Source: an uncultured Gammaproteobacteria bacterium | GTDB lineage: Bacteria > Pseudomonadota > Gammaproteobacteria > Eutrophobiales > Eutrophobiaceae | Assembly: GCA_938084745.1 (NCBI GenBank) | Contig: CALKEZ010000007.1 | Coordinates: 1-32,879 of the forward strand | DNA: 32,879 nt | Direction: 5' to 3' | In this document: positions 27,276 through 32,879 of the stretch, one piece after another | Layout: every line of letters starts with the position of its first letter | Numbering within the stretch: the stretch's first letter is position 1 | The notes under the pieces: model-generated | Seen by the model: the letters and a program-made list of their open reading frames with translations, nothing else | Told to the model about the DNA's origin: nothing | The model's database searches: none | Made by a program: the position numbers and the translations under genes

Positions 27276-28574
27276 TCAAACTAAGCTCAATTCACCGTAT
27301 TTAGCAATCACCGCTACCATCGTCGTCGTCAATTCGTCTAAATCTTCGCGCGACATAATATAGGGTGGCATGACATACACCAGCTTACCAAACGGGCGTA
27401 TCCAGACACCTGCCTCGACAAACAGTGGCACGATAATTTTCATATCGACCGGCTCTTTTAATTCTACGACACCAATGCCTCCCAGCACACGGACCTCATG
27501 TACTTGCGGCAATTCTCGACATGGTGCTAATCCTTCTTCTAGAGATTGCTGGAGCCGATGGATATTCGCTTGCCAGTCCGATTCGAGTAACAAACGAATA
27601 CTGGTCAACGCCGCGGTACACGCCAGCGGATTTGCCATAAACGTAGGGCCATGCATAAACACACCCGGCTGCCCATTATCGATCGTTGACGAGACCTCAT
27701 GGGTCGTCAGGGTTGCCGCCAACGATAAATAACCGCCCGTGAGTGCCTTCCCGATACACATGATATCGGGGACGACATGCGCATGCTCACAGGCAAATAA
27801 TTTGCCGGTACGCCCGAAGCCCGTCGCTATTTCATCAAAGATGAGCAATACACCCTGTTCATCACACAACTTGCGCGCCTGTGTCAGATAATCGGCAGAA
27901 TAAAACCACATGCCTCCGGCACCTTGCGCTACCGGCTCCATAATCACTGCCGCGATATCGGTATGTTTCATTAGCGCTTTTTTTAGCGGGGCCATATCAG
28001 CTTCGCTGCAGGCCTCACCAAAACGACAACGTGGCTGGTCGATAAACACCTGCTCGGGCAAGACATCGGCAAACATGCTGTGCATACCGGTTACCGGATC
28101 ACAGACTGACATCGCACCCAGCGTATCGCCGTGATAACCCGAACGCAGGCTAATAAAGCGTTGCCGCTGGGGCTCACCTTTCGCGTACCAATACTGAATT
28201 GCCATTTTCAAGGCCACATCTACCGCGACAGAACCTGAATCAGAATAGAACACGGCATTTAACGGTTCCGGTGTGATCGCGAGCAATTGTTCGGTTAACT
28301 GCATGGCTGGCGTGTGGGTCAGGCCACCAAACATGACATGCGCCATATCCTTGAGCTGCCGTTCCAGTGCCTGATTCATTTGCGGCTGATTGTAACCGTG
28401 AATCACACACCACCAGGACGACATACCGTCGATCAATTGTTTTCCGTTGGCGAGTGTCAGACGTACGCCATCAGCGGAAATAACATGATAATTCGGCAAT
28501 GCTGACGTCAGTGCGCTGTAGGGATGCCAGATCGCATCGCGATCAATATTCATTAAATGTTCAGACTGTTGCAT
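27276..28574 (-). CDS. bioA: Adenosylmethionine-8-amino-7-oxononanoate aminotransferase BioA
   Basis: 432 residues from the ATG at 28574. This PLP enzyme makes 7,8-diaminopelargonic acid from KAPA in biotin synthesis, using S-adenosylmethionine as amino donor. Motifs are IWHPY near the N terminus, SSWWCVIHGYN, DSGSVAVDVALKM, GYHGDTLGAMS, the PLP-contacting DEIATGFGRTGK and the lysine in GKALTGG. The start is uncertain: ATGs at 28616, 28574 and 28553 are all in frame and none has a good ribosome binding site; family alignments favour the shorter forms. No other bio gene is nearby. It is divergent from the cyclophilin gene. Confidence 0.94.
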   Translation of the reverse strand: MQQSEHLMNIDRDAIWHPYSALTSALPNYHVISADGVRLTLANGKQLIDGMSSWWCVIHGYNQPQMNQALERQLKDMAHVMFGGLTHTPAMQLTEQLLAITPEPLNAVFYSDSGSVAVDVALKMAIQYWYAKGEPQRQRFISLRSGYHGDTLGAMSVCDPVTGMHSMFADVLPEQVFIDQPRCRFGEACSEADMAPLKKALMKHTDIAAVIMEPVAQGAGGMWFYSADYLTQARKLCDEQGVLLIFDEIATGFGRTGKLFACEHAHVVPDIMCIGKALTGGYLSLAATLTTHEVSSTIDNGQPGVFMHGPTFMANPLACTAALTSIRLLLESDWQANIHRLQQSLEEGLAPCRELPQVHEVRVLGGIGVVELKEPVDMKIIVPLFVEAGVWIRPFGKLVYVMPPYIMSREDLDELTTTMVAVIAKYGELSLV

Positions 28575-28716
28575 AGTGATGCATGATAATACGGATGTAC
28601 TATTGTGACATGCCATTAATCTTTAATATAAAATTTTGCCGTTCTCGCTTAGAATTCGAATACGCGGTCCTGAAAGGTAAGGACATTATTCTCACTGAAC
28701 AATTTGGAGCAACTTT

Positions 28717-29301
28717 GTGCCTAATAACATTTTTAATTTAAAAGCTATTTCTCGTTTCAGTATCAGCATCTTATTCTTAGTGATGTCTCATACGGTTATT
28801 GCGGATGAGGCAACACCAACAGCCGTTATTGAAACTAAATTTGGCGATATTGAACTGCGTTTTTTCCCGGATGTGGCGCCCAAGCATGTTGAAAACTTTC
28901 TAACGTTGGCGAAATCCGGCTTTTATGACGGCACTATTTTTCATCGTGTGATACCCGGGTTCATGATTCAAGGTGGCGATCCGAATACCAAAGGCACCAA
29001 CAAATCACTCTACGGCACCGGTGGGCCCGACCATAGCGTCAAGGCTGAATTTAGTAATCGTCCGCATAAAAGAGGCATACTTTCCATGGCACGTTCACAA
29101 GATCCCGATAGTGCCGGCTCACAGTTTTTTATCGTGGTCGAGGATTCCAATTTCCTTGACGGTCAATACACTGTGTTTGGAGAAGTTGTGAAAGGCATGG
29201 ATATCGCCGACAAAATCGTTGCCCAGAAACGTGACGGTCGTGACAACCCGCTTGAGCGTATCGAAATGAATGTCCGGCTAGTTGAAGCTCCAACAGAATA
29301 A
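28717..29301 (+). CDS. Periplasmic peptidyl-prolyl cis-trans isomerase (cyclophilin)
   Basis: 194 residues. A signal peptide (ISILFLVMSHTVIADE region) precedes a cyclophilin domain beginning at TPTAVIETKFGDIELRFF. Active-site motifs FHRVIPGFMIQGGDP, SMARSQDPDSAGSQFFIV and LDGQYTVFGEVVKGMD are intact, including the catalytic Arg of FHRV and the Gln-Phe-Phe triad. The enzyme should speed prolyl isomerisation in the periplasm, as PpiA does. The GTG start at 28717 has TTGGAG 7 nt upstream. It is followed by a strong terminator, so it is probably monocistronic. Confidence 0.94.
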   Translation: MPNNIFNLKAISRFSISILFLVMSHTVIADEATPTAVIETKFGDIELRFFPDVAPKHVENFLTLAKSGFYDGTIFHRVIPGFMIQGGDPNTKGTNKSLYGTGGPDHSVKAEFSNRPHKRGILSMARSQDPDSAGSQFFIVVEDSNFLDGQYTVFGEVVKGMDIADKIVAQKRDGRDNPLERIEMNVRLVEAPTE

Positions 29302-29309
29302 GTTAATGC

Positions 29310-29340
29310 AAAAAGCCCCTTTAAATCAGGGGCTTTTTTT
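29310..29340 (+). terminator. Rho-independent terminator of the cyclophilin gene
   Basis: AAAAAGCCCCT and AGGGGCTTTTTTT form an 11-bp stem around a TTAAATC loop, ending in a run of seven T. It begins 8 nt after the stop codon. Confidence 0.93.
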
Positions 29341-29480
29341 GATTGCAATCGCGGCATCTGAACTCCCAGCAGTAATAATAGAGTGACTATAGTTTCATCA
29401 CATATGCTTTACTAAAATGGGGAATTTTTCTTAAAGCTACCTCTCTATACCTGATAACAGCGTGGTTGAACGAGGACGCC

Positions 29481-29588
29481 ATGACAATGAAGGCAAAACA
29501 TAACGAGACAGTCAATCCAGAATGCGAAAAAACGCCGCCATTCTCGCTTAATCGTCACGCGATCAAAACCATGCACCTATCTTTATGA
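29481..29588 (+). CDS. Possible 35-codon leader peptide coupled to the ATPase
   Basis: An ATG at 29481 is preceded by GAGG at 5-nt spacing, a better ribosome binding site than the ATPase has. The frame reads MTMKAKHNETVNPECEKTPP, continues through FSLNRHAIKTMHLSL and stops at TGA 29586-29588. That stop overlaps the ATPase start ATG (29585-29587) in the ATGA form. No homologue is recognised and the composition is unremarkable. It could be a real short leader that couples translation to the ATPase, or a chance frame. Confidence 0.4.
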   Translation: MTMKAKHNETVNPECEKTPPFSLNRHAIKTMHLSL

Positions 29589-32281
29589 ATACTCTTCATA
29601 ATTGGCATAACAAAACTACGGAAGAAACACTGTCCGCATTAAAGACTACGCCTTCAGGCCTGAACGAACCTGAGGTTAAACAAAGACTGGCCGATGTCGG
29701 TCTCAACAAACTACCGGAACCACAGCGCAAAAGTGTATATCTGCGTTTTCTGTCTCACTTCCATAACATCCTGATATACGTGCTTTTAGGAGCATCTGCC
29801 ATTACGGCATCGCTGGGACATTTTGTTGATACCTTCGTCATCATTGCCGTGGTTATTATTAATGCCCTTATCGGATTCTTTCAGGAAGGCAAGGCAGAAA
29901 AAGCTATGGATGCGATACGGCACATGCTCGCATTGCGAGCTGCAGTGATTCGTGATGGCGAACGTCAAACCATACAAGGTGAACAACTGGTACCTGGGGA
30001 TGTCGTGTTACTGGAAGCAGGTGACAAGGTGCCGGCAGATTTACGCTTGTTGAGAACACATGGTTTGCAGATACAGGAATCGATTCTTACCGGTGAGTCG
30101 ATAGCAGTGGAAAAACAAACGTCCGCTGTTGCTGATGATGCTGCACTGGGCGATCGTATTTGTATGGGATTCAGCGGCACAACGGTTACCTATGGTCAAG
30201 GTATGGGGGTGGTAGTTGCCACGGGAGCCGACACGGAAATAGGACGCATCAGCGGTTTACTCTCTGAAGTTCAAACCCTGAATACACCATTAGTAACTCA
30301 AATGGCGGTTTTCGCCCGTTGGCTTACCATGTTCATACTCGTCATTGCCGTGATGATATTGATATTCGGCCACTTTGTATCACATCTTGCTTTCAACGAA
30401 TTATTCATAGCTGTTGTAGGCCTCTCGGTGGCAGCGATACCTGAAGGTTTACCCGCGGTGTTAACAATCACGCTGGCAGTAGGTGTACAGGCCATGGCCC
30501 GGCGCAACGCTATCATCCGGCGTCTTCCTGCCATCGAGACTCTAGGCTCAGTCTCGGTGATCTGCTCTGATAAAACCGGCACGCTTACTCGCAACGAGAT
30601 GAATGTGACGTCTATTGTTACGTGTGAAGGTCGTTTTGATGTAACAGGTATCGGTTATGAACCGGTCGGAGATATAAAATGCAATGGACAAACAGTCAAT
30701 GTGAACGACCATCCAGTACTGCAGGATCTGGGACTCGCGGCCGCGCTTTGTAATGATTCCGAACTGGTCAAACAGGAAAACAACTGGGTTGGACAAGGTG
30801 ATCCAATGGAGACTGCTTTACTTGCGTTTTCCAGCAAGGTTCAAATAGAAGATGGTGAAATACGCGAGCAATGGTCGCGTACCGATGTGATACCTTTTGA
30901 TACCAGGCATAAATACATGGCAACACTGAACCATGATCATGAAAACCATGCCTTTGTCTTTGTCAAGGGAGCACCAGAAACACTTCTTTCAATGTGCACT
31001 GGTCAACATATTGGTAACAATGAAACAGGGATACTGGATACTGATTTCTGGTATGAGCAGGCAGCCGCAATCGCTGAGGAGGGTCAGCGTGTCCTTGGTT
31101 TCGCGCTTAAACCGATAAAAGTAGAACATACTGTGCTCGAAAATTCTGATGTACAGGATTCACTCCTATTCATCGGCTTGGCCGGTCTTATTGATCCTCC
31201 ACGCTCTGAGGCAATAGAAGCTATCGCAGAATGCCACCGCGCGGGGATTGATGTAAAAATGATCACCGGTGATCATGCAGGTACCGCCGCCGCTATCGGG
31301 AAACAGCTTGGCTTATGGCATGGTGATAATGTATTAACTGGCGCAGAGCTCGATAAACTGGGTGACGCGGAGCTCGAATCAGTAATAAGCCACACGGGTA
31401 TATTTGCTCGCACCAGTCCGGAACATAAATTACGTCTGGTGATGGCACTTCAGGCAAACAAGATCGTTGTTGCCATGACCGGTGACGGTGTTAATGATGC
31501 TCCGGCGTTGAAACGTGCGAGTGTTGGTATTGCCATGGGTAAAAATGGCAGCGAAGCGGCGAAGGAGGCCTCCGAGATTGTATTGGCTGACGATAACTTT
31601 ACTTCTATCGTCGCCGCCGTTAAAGAAGGCAGGACGGTATATGACAATATAAAAAAGGTCATTAGTTGGACTCTGCCAACCAATGCCGGCGAGGCCATGA
31701 CTATCATACTTGCCTTATTGATAGGATTGAGTCTGCCCATTACGCCCATTCAAATTCTTTGGGTAAATATGATTACTGCCGTAACACTGGGCATCGCGCT
31801 GGCATTTGAGCCTGCGGAAGAAGGCACCATGCGCCGTCTACCGCGCCCGCCCGAACAAGGACTGCTCAGTGGCGGTCTACTATGGCATATCGTGCTAGTT
31901 GCAGGCCTGTTTCTGGCTAGTGTATTTGGAATTTATGAATATGCGGTGATACAGGGCTATTCAGAAAATTTAGCTCGTACCATTGCCATGAATACACTGG
32001 TCGCAATGGAAATCTTCCATCTTTTATTTATCCGCAACATGAATACAAAGTCATTAAACTGGAAATGCCTCCGAGGTACTCGTGTCATATGGATATCAAT
32101 CATCACCGTCACCATAGGACAGGCTGCAATTACCTATGTGTCCTGGTTTCAAGGGGTATTCGAAACGGAAGCAGTAAACCTGTTCGATATTGTATTGATT
32201 ATCTCTTTAGGTATGCTTATGTTTGTCATCATTGAGTTTGAAAAACAATTTAGACTTCGCGTGCTGAAAAAACCGTTTTAA
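29585..32281 (+). CDS. P2-type cation-transporting ATPase
   Basis: 898 residues with the full P-type plan: N-terminal cation ATPase domain, M1-M2, actuator TGES loop (ILTGESIAVEK), M3-M4 with PEGLP at 286-290, phosphorylation site D329 in SDKTGTLT, nucleotide domain with FVKGAPE, hinge TGDGVNDAP, and M5-M10. PEGLP places it with Ca2+/Na+-type pumps rather than heavy-metal pumps. The M5 residues N700 and E703 are kept, but in M6 the pattern is WVNMITAV: N728 and T731 match SERCA N796 and T799 while A732 replaces the D800 ligand. From memory, CtpF-like bacterial pumps share this change, so the ion is uncertain. It lacks a ribosome binding site of its own. Confidence 0.93.
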   Translation: MNTLHNWHNKTTEETLSALKTTPSGLNEPEVKQRLADVGLNKLPEPQRKSVYLRFLSHFHNILIYVLLGASAITASLGHFVDTFVIIAVVIINALIGFFQEGKAEKAMDAIRHMLALRAAVIRDGERQTIQGEQLVPGDVVLLEAGDKVPADLRLLRTHGLQIQESILTGESIAVEKQTSAVADDAALGDRICMGFSGTTVTYGQGMGVVVATGADTEIGRISGLLSEVQTLNTPLVTQMAVFARWLTMFILVIAVMILIFGHFVSHLAFNELFIAVVGLSVAAIPEGLPAVLTITLAVGVQAMARRNAIIRRLPAIETLGSVSVICSDKTGTLTRNEMNVTSIVTCEGRFDVTGIGYEPVGDIKCNGQTVNVNDHPVLQDLGLAAALCNDSELVKQENNWVGQGDPMETALLAFSSKVQIEDGEIREQWSRTDVIPFDTRHKYMATLNHDHENHAFVFVKGAPETLLSMCTGQHIGNNETGILDTDFWYEQAAAIAEEGQRVLGFALKPIKVEHTVLENSDVQDSLLFIGLAGLIDPPRSEAIEAIAECHRAGIDVKMITGDHAGTAAAIGKQLGLWHGDNVLTGAELDKLGDAELESVISHTGIFARTSPEHKLRLVMALQANKIVVAMTGDGVNDAPALKRASVGIAMGKNGSEAAKEASEIVLADDNFTSIVAAVKEGRTVYDNIKKVISWTLPTNAGEAMTIILALLIGLSLPITPIQILWVNMITAVTLGIALAFEPAEEGTMRRLPRPPEQGLLSGGLLWHIVLVAGLFLASVFGIYEYAVIQGYSENLARTIAMNTLVAMEIFHLLFIRNMNTKSLNWKCLRGTRVIWISIITVTIGQAAITYVSWFQGVFETEAVNLFDIVLIISLGMLMFVIIEFEKQFRLRVLKKPF

Positions 32282-32421
32282 CAAGGCATAGCACTAGCAC
32301 AATCGTAACGGATTACTGCCCTCTTACGATAGTACTACAGCAATGTAAGTCGACCATATGCATGGTATTCGTGTCTTTTGTATTATCGAGGATTCGAATT
32401 ATAAAAACTCAAAGCCATAAA

Positions 32422-32446
32422 TAAAAAACCCGCATTAGCGGGTTTC
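32422..32446 (-). terminator. Terminator of the tRNA-Ser gene
   Basis: On the minus strand AAACCCGC-TAAT-GCGGGTTT is followed by a T run (TTTTTTAT), starting 8 nt after the tRNA CCA end. It also forms a stem on the plus strand (GCGGGTTTC), though with a shorter T tail, and could help stop readthrough from the ATPase gene. The 140 nt between the ATPase and this hairpin hold nothing else recognisable. Confidence 0.88.
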
Positions 32447-32453
32447 TTTATTT

Positions 32454-32544
32454 TGGCGGAGAGAGAGGGATTCGAACCCTCGATACGCTATTAACGTATA
32501 CACACTTTCCAGGCGTGCTCCTTAAACCACTCGGACACCTCTCC
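32454..32544 (-). tRNA. tRNA-Ser (anticodon GGA)
   Basis: 91 nt on the minus strand, class II with a long variable arm. The acceptor GGAGAGG pairs with CTCTCC near the 3' end, the anticodon stem-loop is CACGC-CTGGAAA-GTGTG giving anticodon GGA, the T arm contains GGTTCGAATCC, and CCA is encoded at 32454-32456. It reads UCC and UCU serine codons. Confidence 0.97.
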
Positions 32545-32606
32545 TAAATCGTTGAGGCTGCGAAGATTAAAGAATAAACCCTTTAGATGCAATCAATAGC
32601 GCCGAC

Positions 32607-32879
32607 TTAGAACGAATGCATGCTGTTTTTTGATTTGGCTTTTTGCAAATGCGCTATCAGATTAATTTCGCCCCGGCTTAAGTCGCAGGTTGATAACATC
32701 TCGTCCTCAGTTGCACCGCGATTGAATAAAGCGATAGCCTGTTTATAACCGGCTCTGTCCTGCTCGCCTGTTTCAAGTTTGTCCTGACGTTCGTTGATAT
32801 TGCGAAATTGTTTTTGATAATTGTGTAATCGATCAGAAATGCCCCGACTACAGGAGAGTAAGGCGTTAAGTTCTTCATT
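32607..32879 (-). CDS. DUF2802 family protein, C-terminal part (truncated by window edge)
   Basis: The last 90 codons of a gene that enters from beyond the right end. The frame contains the charged helical stretch HNYQKQFRNINERQDKLETG followed by the DUF2802 core AGYKQAIALFNRGATEDEML and STCDLSRGEINLIAHLQKAK, ending SMHSF with TAA at 32609-32607. Family knowledge: DUF2802 proteins often have an N-terminal membrane anchor and in pseudomonads lie beside cheW, so a chemotaxis or flagellar cluster may start just outside the window (inference). A second open frame overlaps it but has no recognisable content. Confidence 0.82.
   Translation of the reverse strand, partial: NEELNALLSCSRGISDRLHNYQKQFRNINERQDKLETGEQDRAGYKQAIALFNRGATEDEMLSTCDLSRGEINLIAHLQKAKSKNSMHSF

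Noticed and set aside
27225..29478. The 13-mer TTGAACGAGGACG occurs at 27225 and at 29466.
   Set aside because: Several exact 13-mer pairs are expected by chance in 33 kb, and the two contexts (upstream of the SRP RNA and upstream of the ATPase leader) are otherwise unrelated.
32678..32878. A 66-codon minus-strand frame at the right edge.
   Set aside because: It overlaps the DUF2802 frame, which has the family pattern; this frame has none.

Overview
The window is a chromosomal segment from a gammaproteobacterium with moderate, AT-leaning base composition. The main evidence is a block on the minus strand whose gene order matches the E. coli orn-yjeF-yjeE-amiB-mutL-miaA-hfq-hflX-hflK-hflC-yjeT-purA neighbourhood almost gene for gene. 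It differs in having hisZ between the yjeT homologue and purA, as in pseudomonads. A second conserved block reads 4.5S RNA, dnaX, ybaB, recR. The genus cannot be told from sequence alone. The isolated small c-type cytochrome, the HisZ route and the fused LplT-Aas protein fit a free-living, non-enteric gammaproteobacterium.

Layout. Positions 1-337 hold a tandem 135-bp repeat that carries the first 25 nt of a tRNA-Leu, followed by the complete tRNA-Leu(CAG). Positions 423-1888 hold a VF530-family protein (minus) and a DUF2189 membrane protein (plus), transcribed divergently. Positions 1927-5376 hold a giant LplT-PlsC-AMP ligase fusion (phospholipid repair). Positions 5461-18670 hold the long minus-strand housekeeping block: orn, nnr, tsaE, amidase, mutL, miaA, hfq, hflX, hflK, hflC, DUF2065, hisZ, purA. 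Many junctions there overlap or lie within 30 nt; a good promoter lies before the amidase gene. Positions 18784-20312 hold a plus-strand pair, an M48 CAAX-type protease and a small cytochrome c, joined by an ATGA overlap. Positions 20342-24140 form a cyclic-di-GMP island: a PilZ protein and a CHASE-PAS-PAS-GGDEF-EAL protein whose EAL domain is broken by a single-base frameshift. Positions 24363-27222 hold recR, ybaB, dnaX and the SRP RNA. Positions 27276-28574 hold bioA. Positions 28717-29340 hold a periplasmic cyclophilin with its terminator. Positions 29481-32281 hold a P2-type cation ATPase preceded by a possible 35-codon coupled leader. Positions 32422-32544 hold tRNA-Ser(GGA) with its terminator. 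A truncated DUF2802 gene runs off the right edge.

Functional themes are purine and histidine synthesis, membrane protein quality control (HflKC, M48 protease, periplasmic cyclophilin), RNA biology (Hfq, MiaA, Orn, TsaE), DNA repair and replication (MutL, RecR, DnaX), cell-wall splitting, and metabolite repair (Nnr). No phage, IS element, CRISPR array or defence system is visible. The most unusual points are the tRNA-Leu partial tandem repeat at the left edge, the frameshifted c-di-GMP enzyme and the leader-coupled ATPase. Apart from the repeat and tRNA region at the left edge, no gene-free stretch exceeds 300 bases. The largest gaps (819-1072, 24141-24362, 32282-32421) hold only short repeats or nothing I could recognise.
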